Positions 48,961 through 61,898 of a stretch of DNA of 64,000 nucleotides are shown here, in pieces. Both the position numbers and the translations under genes were made by a program. Numbering within the stretch: the first letter of the stretch is position 1; the number at the start of each line of letters is the position of its first letter. The stretch comes from Triglochin maritima (lineage: Eukaryota; Streptophyta; Magnoliopsida; Alismatales; Juncaginaceae): positions 57,620,925 to 57,684,924 of the forward strand of contig OY821772.1 of the NCBI GenBank assembly GCA_963682175.1, read 5' to 3'. The notes under the pieces were generated by a model. That model was not told the DNA's origin and did no database searches. It saw nothing but the letters and a program-made list of their open reading frames with translations.

Positions 48961-51900
48961 ATGGACGCATTGCGGAAGCAGGCGTTCAAGTTCCGGGAAC
49001 AGGTCGCCAAGCAACAGCAGGTACCCTCACACTCTCACCACCTCTGATTTCATCTTACGTTTCTCAAACCCTTCGTATGATTTCTGTATGTTTGTTTCGA
49101 GGTTTTCGATGAAATCCCTCGGGAAAGGAAGGCGTTTTGTGTGGTTGATTAGGGTATTGGATTGGAGAGTCTGGGTTGGGGAGATAAGATTAGGTTATAA
49201 ACTCTCATCGGAAGTGAAAGCACTAACAAACATTTGGAGTTGTGAATTGGGTGACAAACAAAACAAGGAAGGCAAATTTGGTTTCGTGCCACTGAAAAAC
49301 AAGTTACGGATCCCAAGGGTACTTTAACTTTTAGTTCAAAATTAATTTTGGAAACCCTACTTATCGTTAATTTTCTTTCATAAGTACAAACTAAGGAAAA
49401 TTTGGTTTGCAAGTAAAACTGGAATCGATGAGTTTCAGTTGAAATGAAAACTAGGTGTTTTGCATCCGTTTGTATGTCATAATCCTTGAAGAAGCGTTTT
49501 TCCCCTAAATAATGTGCTTAAGGATAACTTATTATAAGGTCACTTCCGAATGGGGCTGGTTATGTAGTTTATTGCAAGGTTTTAAAAACCGGACCAGACG
49601 GTTCGACCCGGTCGGACCGGGAACCGATGGTTTAGCTGCCGGTTCAACTAAAATCTGAGCCTCTAGTCGAACCGTTCTGAACCGGATTGAACCGGGTCGG
49701 ACCGTTTGGTCAGACCGGACATAAAAAAAAAATCTAATTTTTTAAAATCAGAAAATTTGAGGTGTTTTTTGCAATTCTTACAAACAAAAACCCACCGCCC
49801 ACAAACCTTACTCTCCCTCACCAAACCCCTTCGTAAGTATGATGTCATGGATAATATTGAATGTTGATTTTGGTTTTAAATTCTTAATTCAAGTAATGTT
49901 TTCTCTGATTCTTATTCAAGCAAATTTGTTGAGTTAAGTAAAGATAACAAATTTACTGAGTTCAGCAAATTGTGCTTGATATCATGAATTATATTTAATG
50001 CTTGGTATGTATATATTAAATGATTTTACAGAAATCGGTTCAAACCGGTCCGACCACCGGTCGCGATCGTTAATATTTATTCGATCTTGTTCAACTTCAA
50101 AATTACTGACGTCATCAACGGTCCGACCGTGGTTTGACCACATTGAACCAAAACCAAAGCTTTATCGGTTCGATGACATGTTCGGTTCTAAAAACCTTGG
50201 TTTATTGGCAGCCTATATATCTGTCGTCAAGGAATTATTTTATTGTTGCACGCAGGTCTATATTGTGCTTGGGAGAATAGACTTTGTATGATCTTATGTT
50301 ATTATTGATGCCAAACTTATTTCAAAATTTACTGCAGGCCAGTGGCGGAGCCACATAGAGGGCAGGTGGGGCACCTGCCCCACCCAGATTTTAAAAAAAA
50401 TCCCAATTTTTTTTGTTCAATTCTATAGATTTAAGTATAATATCTTGAAGTTGGTGATATGATTGTTTAACTGTGGTTGAATTTGGTATTTGAGAGGACT
50501 TTAAAAAATGGACAAAAATGATTTTAGCCATTTTTTAAGATCGCTTATGTGACCCTGTGCACCTCAGTAGCCCAGGGTTGCATATGCGGCCGCACAATGG
50601 TAAAAAAAAATTAAAAAAAAATCAAATAAAAAAAATAAAAAAAATCATTAAAAACGGAAAATCATAAAAAAATCAAAAATATATAACACAGTGCCACACG
50701 GCTGTAGTCAACCATATTTCTTCTCCTTCAACCTCATCATCTTCACGGCTTCACGTTTTTTTAAAACTCCATCAAACTTCAACCTCATCTTCCCCCTTCC
50801 GACTTCCCATCTCCACCTCCTCCGCTGCCTCCGTCCTCCTTCCTCGCTGCCTCCGTCCTCCTTCCCGGCGCTCGTTGACGACATCACATCCTTCCTCCCT
50901 TCCCCTCTCCCATCCTCAGTCTGGCCTGTGCGACCGCATATGCAGAATGTGCGACCGCATAAGCGACCCCAGCTTTTCCGACCGCTTAGTGCGACAACAT
51001 ATCGATTATGCGGTCGCACTTTGAAACAATGGATTTTAGAGTCAATTGATTCGGATTAGGGACTTTGAAACTCTTTTGAACAACTACATTTAGAAGATAA
51101 GCTATAATCTTTTGGATTTGCATTGTTGTGTAAGTTTGCATGGATTTTAGTTAGGTGTTATGGATGTTTGGGATTTAACTTTTTTGATTATGATGTGCAA
51201 TCTTATTTTTCTAGTACAGGTATGCTTATTGACATGTTATATCTCACTTTGATACTGTCAAGTTCGTTTGTTGGCTGAAAATAGAATGAAGACTAAAAAT
51301 AAACTAGCATTTATAATAAACTTATTCATCAAGGTCATTCTATACATAAGAGTCGTAGAATGAATAATAATCTAAAGTCTCAATTACATGAACGAAAATA
51401 ACAATGAGCATAAATAGTTACAATTACTACAAAATTCTTTTATTATAATTTTAGGTTATACTCATACGTTATTTTGCTCCCCCTATTTGTCTAAATTTTA
51501 TTGATTTTAAACTTAAGAACGAACATATCCAATAAATCTTCCCAAATCACATGCTTTACGTTTGGATATTGGAATTTGAGTTGTACGAATAAAATCAATT
51601 TAATTGATGTGTCGTGTTTTATGGTTGTAAAAATTTCTTTTGGATGTTTGAATTTTAATGTATTCAGGTTTGGAAAAATGTTAATAATAGGAATGATATT
51701 TTCAATTTTTTGTTTCTTTAATTAAATAATTTATTTAAAGTATCATTTTTAAGTTGTGGGTCCTTAAAAAAAATTCGACTTCTGCCCCACTCAAAATAAA
51801 TTTCTGGATCTGCCCCTGCTGCAGGCTGTCTTCAAGCAGTTTGCAGGTGGGTATGGAAATTCAGACGGTATTGTTACAAATGAAGTGGAGTTCCAACATC

Positions 51901-54900
51901 ATCAGAAACTCGAAAAATTGTACATATCGACTCGTGCTGCAAAGGTTTTCTGACTTTCTCTTTTTTTGATAATCCTTAATTAGTTTTTCTCTAATAATAA
52001 TGTTTATGGTTATCTCAGCATTTCCAAAGAATGATTGTTCGCGGTGTAGAAGGTTATATTGTTACCGGATCAAAGCAAGTTGAAATAGGTTAGCTTGAGA
52101 ACAGTGAAGCTGTTTGGTGCCTAACATTATAATTGTCTTCATGCCTAACATTGTAATTCTGCTCATACTCACAAGTGGATTCACTACAGGAAATAAGTTA
52201 TCAGACGATAGTCGGAAATATGGTGTAGAAAATACGTGTACCAGTGGAAACACACTGTCAAAAGCGGCAATGGGTTTTGGAAAAGCTCGCTCTCAAATGG
52301 AAAAAGAACGCCTAAATCTGATGAAAGCCCTTGGTACACAGGTCTGTTTGTTCCTCCACGTTTTTACTTAACATGAACCACATTTAAAGGAATGCAATCC
52401 ATAATACAGCACAGAGTATGTTGCGACTTTGTATGCATGCAATCATTTTCCACCTAGTGAAGTTCCTTGTCTTCTGTTACGATGAAAGTAAACATTAAGA
52501 TAGATTTTAGTTATTTTTCCTATTTGTACGAAGCCCCTAGACATTATATCCATCAAATGTCAACACAAACTGAAATGTGTTTAATTGTAAGATTGTGACT
52601 ATTCATTGGAGTAATTTGAAAACCCATCTTCTCACTTTCCCTACCTAATAATCTTGGCCGAATATCCTCTCAGTCGCTTAAATAAACTAATTGCCATGAT
52701 TATTTGAGGTTCAAACAATACACACCAAATAACAGTGGAGGGTGAGTGAATCAGTGAAAATCGAACGAGCAAGGTGTAGGACAGAAGACGAAAGGAAGAG
52801 AAACAGAAACCATTGGCTTGTAATATTTTATGAGGATTTCTTACTTGTGGCTGGATAGGGAGAAACATGTATCTATGGCCGGTGTATATTATATGACTGT
52901 CCTGCTTTGACTTTTATTCTTGCTTCCTTAATTCGCAATCCTCTCAGTTTTCATTTCAATAATAAAAAATATTATTTTCTCATGTTGTAAATCTGTATGT
53001 ACAAACCATTAGGAGGACCATGATTCCATCAGTGTATAAATTTGCAAGGTTTACGTAGTAGACTACTGAACACGATTTAATTGCAGATTATTAGACTGCA
53101 TTACCAGTCCTCAGGTACAGTTTTCTATATGATGTGTATGGAAGTCATCATCAATGTTGTCGTTTGGAAGTGGTAGTCATTAGCCTTGTTCATCATTCAC
53201 ATATTCTTGCAACATGTATCACTTGATCCCGTACTTCTGTCTTATTCCACTTTTATAATTGAAAATAATTGTTTTGACATTTTTTAAGCAATCATTTTCC
53301 TCTTTGTTCAACTACTCAAAAAAAAAACTTTTTGTTCAGGTGGCAGAACCATTAAGGGCTATGGTGATGGGTGCACCATTAGAGGATGCTCGCCACCTTG
53401 CTCAGCGTTATGACAGATTGCGACAAGAAGCAGAAGCTCAGGTATTGCTATAGTGTTGACCGTTGATTTAATTATCTAGCAAGAGTTTGCTCTTTTTTGT
53501 TTGTCAAAATTGCCGTCTCTTTTTGGGTGGGCTGATAGCATCTTTATTTTAAGTCAAGTTATTTTAGAATTTTTTGTAATTTAATTCTTCTAGGATCATC
53601 ATATTTTTTCCTCTGATCAATTCTAATTATGATGATTTTAAGTTAAGCTTTTGGTGTGATTAATTAAAAGTGTCTACGGGTGAAGCATAAAATGGTTTGT
53701 GATATTTGTAATTTCTCATGTTCTTCTGATGTTACATTGCTAGTTGTTTCTGCAACCATGATTTTCTGAACATCACTTTAAAGTTGTAAGCCTTAGTCAG
53801 AGGTCAATCTTGTTGTAGGCTATTGAAGTTTCCAAACGCCAAATGAAAGTGAGAGAAACTCCTGGTCATGTTGATAACAATTTGAAGCTAGAAATTGCTG
53901 AAGCCAAGCTTCAAGAACTTAAATCAAACATGGCAGTGCTGGGCAAGGAGGCTGGTGCAGCAATGGCTGCTGTAGAAGCGCAACAACAACGGTTGACTTT
54001 GCAACGGCTTATTTCCATGGTATCTTTTTTAAAATCCTCCTTGGTCCTAGTTTCAAACTTTAATGACTCACCGCAATTGCATATTCTTTCTCATTTTATT
54101 AGTTAAGTTTGTACTTTAGTTTATTTATTGATGCTGATGTTACTTGCATTTTTTTGTCTACAAACTGTAGGTTGAATCAGAACGCACCTATCATCAGAGA
54201 GTTCTACAGATTCTTGATCAGCTTGAAGGAGAGGTGTGATAGTTGCACCCATCTATTACCATTTCAATTACTTTCTTATCCTTGCTATATCACTTCACTG
54301 GAAATCTTGATTGTCATACTTTACTTTGTACAACTGACAGATGGTTTCAGAGAGACAGAGAATTGAAGCAGCTCCAAGCCCAAGTGCTGAGAACCACATA
54401 CCACCGCCTCCATCATATGAAGAAATTAATGGAATATTTTCTTCTCAGACCGATGATGTGCAGACTGATGCAATGGGATACTTCCTAGCAGAGGTGCCAA
54501 TTTATGACCTAAGTTAACAATACCATAGTTCAGTTACTCTGTAGTCCTCAGTAGGGCTGAGCATCAGTTCGGACCCGGACCGGACCGAACCCGGATGCTC
54601 TCCGGGATCCGGACCGAAGACCGGACCGGTTAGGTTCGGTCCAAAAACCCGGATGGGACCGGATTTTTTTAGGGGAAATTAGGATTTTGGACCGACTTCA
54701 GACCGGACCGGACTGAAAACCAAACTTGCCCCAGGGTCCGGACCGAAACCCGGACCGGTCGGTTTTGGTCCGGTCCGTTCCAAAAAACCGGACCGACCTG
54801 AATCTTGCACAGTCCTAGTCCTCAGTGGCAATTTTTTCTTACCATGCAGGTTATGCAGTCCTATCAGGCAGAGTCAGATGTGGAGCTCAACTTGACAATT

Positions 54901-56098
54901 GGAGACTATGTTGTCGTACGGAAGGTCTTCCTTTTATGTCTTTTGCCCCTTATTTTTGTCCTATTCTCATAAATCTCCTGCTCGTTCGGATGCTACTTAA
55001 GCTGTTCCTGGCATAACTTTAATCAGGGTGGAGGTTTAGGCTTCTGTACAGTTCTATTTAATAATAACAAATACAAATCTGACAAAGTTAATATCTTATA
55101 ACTTATTTGATAGGTGTTAAGTCGAAGTAGGAAAATTCTAACCTCAAATTACTACATAGGTTATTGCACAACTATACTAATAGATAAGTAAATAAGTTAT
55201 ATTATTGCACAACTATCGATTACAAATGGTTAGATAAATATTACTCAGTTAGAAATTGTGTAATCGTGTCCTATACATGTACCATTGTGTACTAAATAGG
55301 TAATAGTCGTGTAATCACGACGACTACTAAAAGTGTACACAACATGGTAGGTTTCGTAATTGTGTATAAATGGGTATTATCGTGTATACACAATTATAAA
55401 TGGGTTGGACACAAATTTACTTGATTTTATATACGAGTGTACACAACACGATTGACCAGGACAACTTTAGGATTGGGAAAGTATGAGTAATTGATTGGCT
55501 TTATGGATGTCACTCTGCTTTGTGAGGGTGGCTTTAGCAAGTTTTTGGCATGGGCTTATTTTGTTTAATTACGGGGTTAGGACCCATGTATATGTGCCTT
55601 GTGGCAACGCTTGCTTTATCCCTGTTTTTTGTCGGGTCTGGCCCGTCTGGCCATGGTTCCATAGCCGGACCCTTAAAATTTAACATAACCAATTTATTAG
55701 AAATCAGTTCGTTATGGCAGATTTTAGTAAAGCATATATTTTTAAATTTGTTTTTGATTTCCAACTTCGCAAAATTTCTTTCTAATTATGTTGTTTACTT
55801 TTACAAGCTTCAGATTTGTCTCATTTGGTGTTTCATAAATCACAACGGTAAGATAGACTAATGTAAACGTATATGCTACACGGGATTAGCAGTTGGTAAC
55901 GTCACACGTCCCTATTATTAATGTTTTATAAGGTCCGATTCAGCATTCCTTAATCAGTTTGATCTACTTACCATCTTCCAGGTCTCGAACAATGGTTGGG
56001 CAGAAGGTGAATGTAAGGGAAAAGCGGGGTGGTTTCCCTACGAGTTCATCGAAAAGCGTGACCGTGTCCTTGCGAGTAAGGTTTCTGAAGTTTTCTAA
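48961..56098 (+). CDS. SH3P2-like: SH3P2-like protein (BAR plus SH3), 10 exons, 370 aa, intact
   Basis: SH3P-type proteins bind and shape membranes at clathrin vesicles, cell plates and autophagosomes. Exons: 48961-49020, 51825-51944, 52019-52088, 52190-52341, 53340-53441, 53819-54019, 54171-54233, 54341-54493, 54850-54924, 55982-56098. Phases join to 370 codons plus stop. BAR-like region (about 1-245): MDALRKQAFKFREQVAKQQQ, FQHHQKLEKLYISTRAAK, RGVEGYIVTGSKQVE, LEDARHLAQRYDRLRQEAEA, ERTYHQRVLQILDQLEGE. A proline linker (IPPPPSYEEI) is followed by the SH3 domain (about 308-370): SDVELNLTIGDYVVVRK, GWAEGECKGKAGWFPYEFIE, ending SKVSEVF. All conserved pieces are present and in order. Intron 1 is 2.8 kb because it holds two hAT elements, and intron 8 holds a third. 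One of them sits exactly at the exon 2 acceptor. Confidence 0.94.
49567..50207. mobile_element. hAT-type non-autonomous element, copy 2 (49575-50199), in SH3P2-like intron 1
   Basis: 625-bp relative of 22614-23241: CAAGGTTTTAAAAACCGG start, AAAACCTTG end, exact 8-bp duplication GTTTATTG at 49567-49574 and 50200-50207. Confidence 0.92.
50332..51826. mobile_element. hAT-type element (50340-51818) inserted on the intron 1/exon 2 acceptor
   Basis: Ends CAGTGGCGGAGCCACA and, inverted, CAGGGGCAGATCCAGA. Exact 8-bp duplication CTGCAGGC at 50332-50339 and 51819-51826. The duplicated bases include the splice acceptor CTGCAG and the first two bases of exon 2. No transposase frame was recognised. Near 50930-51015 there are several TGCGACCGCAT-type inverted motifs. 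Confidence 0.93.
54544..54825. mobile_element. hAT-type MITE (54552-54817) in SH3P2-like intron 8
   Basis: 266 bp from TAGGGCTGAGCATC to GCACAGTCCTA with the exact 8-bp duplication GTCCTCAG at 54544-54551 and 54818-54825. The interior is GC-rich with repeated CGGACCGG motifs. Confidence 0.92.
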
Positions 56099-56939
56099 GC
56101 GTCACTTGACGGGTGTGTACGGAAAAATTTGAAAAGCAACATACATCGTGTGATAGGCCTGTGTGGTGTGTATATCAGGCGCGTTGCAAACAGTAATTTT
56201 TTTTTTGTCCTCCTGGACGTAACATTTTGATAATGTTCATATTTCTCTCAATTAGTCTTGTATTATAAAGTATATTCCGGTTATGGGAATCCTAATCTTG
56301 GACAGTAGAAAAAGTCTGGTGTTCTCTGTTTCCACTCGTGCAGCTCAACATTTCAAGGCTATAATCTTAGACGACAACATCTCGGACAAATAGGAGTTGA
56401 TTTACTTGCTACATGGGCCATGGCTGAACGATAACATGCGACAATTGACTCAGTTTCGTTTGTCATGGTGTAGGGGCACCCTTAGCCATATTCAGTCATG
56501 ACATTTGTGATTGACATTTTCACAAATGTAAGTATTGTCACATCAGCATTATCTCTCTTCACAAAAAAAATCTTTCTAAACAATATTTTTTTCTCAGCCA
56601 TAATTGAGCTCTATAACTGGGAATAATGACCTCAACTCGAGGTGCGATTGTTTTGGCCGAAAATTTAAGGTTTCTTTGATTGGAGCTCAAGGGTGCTCGA
56701 AACCCTAATATTTCCGGAAAAAAATTCCCTCTCACCACGACGAACAATACTTGCCGACAAATCCAATCGACCCTTTCCACTGTGGGCGGAGATCCTATTG
56801 CAGTAAAATAAACTAGCAGTAGGTTCCCCCATGCATCGTCGGAGCAAGAGGCTAACATGACCCCATCATGCTTTATCCGAGCAAGTAAATCATGTAGCAA
56901 AGGTAAAAAAGTGGAATGAAAAGAGAAAAATATTGAACC

Positions 56940-57735
56940 TTAACTGCAAATGTTTTATCAAACGACATGGAGCAACTTACAACTACCTTGGGACCGTGGT
57001 GGGCTAGGCGTCATGAAGCAACACTTAAAAAACCAGACTCTACTCTTACAATACTTCTAACGAATAATACTGGGCCGCTCACTCTTGAATCTTGATAGAT
57101 TTTTTTTAAGAGATATCTACTGGTCGAGCACAACAACAATATGGACATTACTCCTTAAACAAAACTCATTATTTTGGTGAACTACTATGCACACTTCTTA
57201 CAGGAGCATGGAAGCCAACCTTCAAATAAACAAGACAACGTATAAGCAATTTTGGAATTCAGTGACGCTATCCCCACGTGTTACCCATTTATTACGGCGA
57301 ATGCTCAAGCAGATCCTACCATTACACACAACTATTGCACATCGATTCTCCAACATTCCCAATACCTGCCCTTTCAGTTGTGGCCAAAATGAAATGATAG
57401 ATCACTTGTTCCTGGCATGCCCCTACACCAAAACTGTTTTTCACCAGTGCACAGGCATAGATTTGAAGAATGATCTCGCAACACAGTCATGATACACCAA
57501 ATCCAATTCCATACACATGCTGGTGCGTATGGAAGACACGTTGCAACGCAATCTTAAAAAAATCCTACCCGCCACAAACTAAACGGCTGGAAAGCTCATC
57601 ACAATGTATGCCGACTACTCAAAGTCACACACTAATAGATACGATAATATAGTACTCCCTGAAACTCCTCTCCTTCGGACAATCAGATGTTAAATTATAT
57701 TTTATCAATAAATATGATGAAAATCCTACAAAAAA
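56940..57735 (+). mobile_element. 3' end of a LINE (non-LTR) retrotransposon, decayed
   Basis: WSNLQLPWDRGGLGVMKQH near 56970 matches the end of plant LINE reverse transcriptases. The zinc-binding tail follows (KQFWNSVTLSPRVTHLLRRM; CPFSCGQNEMIDHLFLACPY), then CWCVWKTRCNAIL in another frame. An A-rich tail is at about 57729-57737. It is 5'-truncated with frameshifts. Confidence 0.82.
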
Positions 57736-57967
57736 AAACTACAAGTACAATGACCAAAAGACATTACTTACAAATACTAGCCTTGGATGGACAGGTGTGA
57801 TGCGTAGATATTTGCATAATTTATGCAAGGACAATTTATCTTTTTTGGAAGTTGAAGCTAGTGTCTTCTTCGAAAAGAAACAGAAATCAAACCAGCCATT
57901 GCAAACTGCGGGGCATGCAGCCTCCAAGCATAGGTAAGATCTATGGATTTTTCTAGGCATGGATCCA

Positions 57968-60900
57968 TTAAGAAGCTTTCATCATCAAGTATTTACTTTT
58001 GTGGTGATCATCTTTATACAACATCCCATGTGGAGAAGTAAGGCGCATCAACGTGAGGAAAAATCGAACCTAGAACAAAAAGGCTGGAGTCAGTTCCAAG
58101 AGTATGAAATATGGAGGACGCCTATAAAACATATTACCCATTGAAATCCAGCAACCGTCCACCAGCAACCACGCAAGGCACCCCCGTTTTTGCAAACCAG
58201 CTGGAAAATAACTTATCAGATGTCACTTAACAGTCAACTTTATTAACCAAACATGCGATTAAGCCATCAAATATATATTGTACTTCGATTTAATTGTTTT
58301 CAGTAACTTCAGACAATTTTCAGATGTCTACTCTACCAAAGAATATTTTCTTCAAAAAATGCTTAATTATTTTTTAACTTTGCATTGGCCTTCTTGGTAG
58401 TTTAAGGCTTTGGCCAGCATTATTAGGCCAGTGCATATAACCTTAATGTAATATAAAACACTGCAGAAGTTCATACAACTTAGAATGTGGCTAGAAAACA
58501 ATAAATTAGTGAAAAGGAGTCGTACCAATAAAAGAAGACCTCCAAAGGTGAAGCACGCACTCGTCGTCAAACTTAGAAACTTAAGGTCCCTTCCAGCCTA
58601 TGTAAGTTATATATAATCATCAAAAGATGAAAACACAACCGTGCAAATCAAATGCACAAAACTTTAACATGCCCGTAACTTTTAGTTAACAAAGAATGAT
58701 CAGCATTACATTAAATTTTGCACTCTTTGACATCAAGCAATAATGATTGTGAACTCATACTTGGGGTGCCAAAGCAGATGATTGGTTGTTGCTAAGATAG
58801 CAGCAATCCCAAACGACATGTGCTACTTGAAAATTTTATATTGCTATTGACCAGGCTGCTTCCCTATGTTTTTTTATGATTTGTAAAAGAAACAAGTGGA
58901 AGAAACCAAAAGGAGCACGCTTGAATTGGTTTTAAGTTGCTTTTTCTAGTTACATGGAAACATATTCATATGACATCATTAGCAGTAGCACAGTACCAAT
59001 GAGAATGACATGATTTCACTGAGCTTGTAAACTCTTCAAGTCAACAATAATTTTTGTATGACCGTCTATGTATGATAACATAGGAACTAGGATAACGAAA
59101 CCAATCACTTCAGAAGATAGGACTAGTACACAAGATGCAACTATACAAGTACAACTAAAACTCCAAATGCAGTGGACACTTAGGTACATCATAACATCAT
59201 GCTTGAAGATGTTTCCAAATTGAGGTTTATATCAGAAGTAGTCAATGCTTGGTTGCAGCCATATCTTAATATTATTCCTAAATGTTCAGAAGGAAGCATT
59301 TGGCACATAGTTAGGCATTTAATTAGTTGGTGAACTGGTAGGACGATACATCAAGAACAAGATTGCATGAAAAATCCAGCTTATCTAAGGAACACATTTC
59401 TAGGTGTAACTTACAAGTAAAGCACCCTCAATACTTTGTGCTGCAGGTGTAATGACAAGTCCTGCAAGATAAGGAACCAGCACATTGTGCATCTGCATGT
59501 ACACGTAGTTGATAGGGACATCATACAACAATGGTAGGAAAAATCTGCACAAATTATTACAGACAAAGCTAACAGGAACATCACAAACTACATAATGTTT
59601 TATGTAAAGGGCAGTGCCCGAAACTTGGGTTGAAGTTCTACGTAAATGATGCCGTGGCAACCTAGTGAAGATAATATAATTATATACAAGGGAGACATTT
59701 CTTCAAATTTTCTATCTGGAAGTTATTTAAGCAGTACCAAAGAGCTTAGGTCACCTGAGCTTACTGCGCTTTATATGTTCTTTCCTGATGCTCTCACAAG
59801 ATAACCAATTGAAGACTCCAAGGGGGGAATCTTAAGCTCCTTATATTTTCTTTATTTTTTTTAGCTAAATATAGTGCAACGCATGGGAGATACTTCAGGG
59901 CTCCAATAGCTTGCTATTGTGATGAGCCCTTCCCCCAAGAATTTTTTTTTAATGATTAATAAAATACAAGACTATAGCAGTATAGCCCATATATCAGATA
60001 TTAAATAAGAAAGGTACAACACTTGATCTTAGCTAAAAGGCCGAGAATGGTACAGATTTGTTTTAAACTGGACTAGAAAGGTATAATATTTTGTGTTATG
60101 TAGTTAGACGTGCATGCTCACATTTCATAATTTAAATTCCTGTTTAAACCAATGGAACACAGTCAGTAATTACTTCACTGGCAATTTCCATTTGGCCATT
60201 TGACAAACGTCCAACATGATTTCTCTCGTAAGACGTAATATTTAACATTGTGAATCGGGGGACCACCTCCACCACAAACATTATACTACCAAGTCACTTA
60301 AAGTCCAAAAACAAACGGTTTGTTCATGCATATAATTTCTTCAACATAGAATAGTAAGTCATAAATGCCAACTTACTGACCTCTCTGATAACCATGTCAT
60401 CAGTTGTGAAAATTCTAGGGAATACCCAAGGGACAATTGTACCAACAGCTCCCAATACCAAACCAGTCAGAGCTCCAATGATGACAAGCGATTTCAACAG
60501 TGTCCTTGCCTAGTGCAAAATATTCCTTTAGAACATTTACGAACAACTTGAAAGCACACCATGAAATAAAACAACACGCAACATATTCAAAACAATTATT
60601 GTTCATTTATCAAATAAAGAAAATAAAATAACACTACAGATGAAGTGCTATTCACAAATGAAGACTCAGTCCTTGTGAAGAGCATGTTATTGAGAATCGA
60701 AATGCTTCAAAAAATGTTAGAAATGAGCATTGCTCACAGAATTTCACTTAGAGACTGAATATAAATTAAATGTATTATAGCACATTTGAGGCACAGAAAA
60801 TCTTTGACCCGCTGAAAACAAATTACTTAGCTGTCAATGACAATTTAAATTAATCACATACTTCAAAACTTTTCAAAGTAACTTTTGCAGAGTCGACAGT

Positions 60901-61898
60901 GATCGGTCACCTAAAAGAATTGGACTATATAGTTTAGCAGAAAAACTCCCACCTTTGCCAAGTTGCGGTTGACTCCATGTATCATCTCCGGCATAAAGGA
61001 TTGTGCAGTTTGTGAAAGTGGTTCGGCCCACACAGTACACATGCAGAAGATATTAACCATAACCTTCACCACCACCATCAATTCTCGTGATAAGGAGGCG
61101 TCCAACATGGACCAGAAAATTAAACAGATATTCGACCATAACAAAAGCTAAAAGGGAATCCACTTACCTGGTGTGCCGCAGCAATAATAGTTCCCATTGA
61201 TGTAGCAGAATATGTAGCTAGGGTATAAAAAGCCACCTGAAGAAAAGTTTGGGTTATGCCGAATATAATTGAGCACACGATAACATAGTATACATTACGA
61301 ATGCCAATAAAACCTTTGATATCATGACTACAAAGACCGGGGCAGCAAGCTCAACTATGTGAAGAAGTTCAGTAGCTGATGGAAGGGTAATAGAAAATGC
61401 AGTAAAATCAGATTTGTTTAGAGCCCGAACCATCATCAAAGCTGCAACTACCTGGTAAAGAAGTTTCAGAGAAAAAATAATGCGTGAGCATCAAGACTTC
61501 GTTGAATCTTAATAGACAGAAAATCAGTTTATTAGAGGCCCACTGAAAGAAAAGAGACTAAACAAGGTTTTTTGCAATTGGTAGGTCCATGCAGTGGTAC
61601 ATGTTCTACAAGAAAATATCTATTTACATCTGTGCACAGTGGTCCTTCGACAAAGCTGCGTACACAAACAAAATTCCAAATACACCTAACGTCCTTGAGC
61701 AATGGCATTTCAAAGAAAGGAAAACCGTAATATAGATGATATCTTTACATTTAGCATACCTGTGAAACCATTGTGGCCCATGCAGCTCCAGCAATGCCAA
61801 ACCCCAAAAAACTGCAGAGAGCAATATCCCCAAAACCATTTATAGCACTAGCGACAGCCAAAGCCTTTAATGGTCCCCATGAATCTTTCATGCCTAAA
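57968..61898 (-). CDS. EDS5/DTX46-like MATE transporter, C-terminal nine exons only
   Basis: Plastid-envelope MATE proteins of this group include EDS5, which exports salicylic acid precursor. Exons on minus: 61760-61898, 61314-61451, 61168-61236, 60953-61063, 60381-60509, 59415-59492, 58526-58597, 58138-58200, 57968-58069. All phases agree and give 299 codons plus stop. Landmarks: [120 protein letters not shown]. This covers about transmembrane helices 6-12. The transit peptide and first half should lie right of 61898 but were not recognised up to 64000. They are either beyond a long intron or lost. No stops were seen in the exons present. Confidence 0.88.
59985..60050 (-). pseudogene. U2 snRNA pseudogene, 5' part only
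   Basis: On minus: TTCTCGGCCTTTTAGCTAAG then ATCAAGTGTTGTACC and TTAATATCTGATATATGGGC, matching the first ~70 bases of U2 snRNA. The branch-point pairing element GTAGTA is changed to GTTGTA, several bases are missing after it, and the 3' half is absent. It lies inside an intron of the MATE gene. It is not a functional snRNA gene. Confidence 0.85.
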
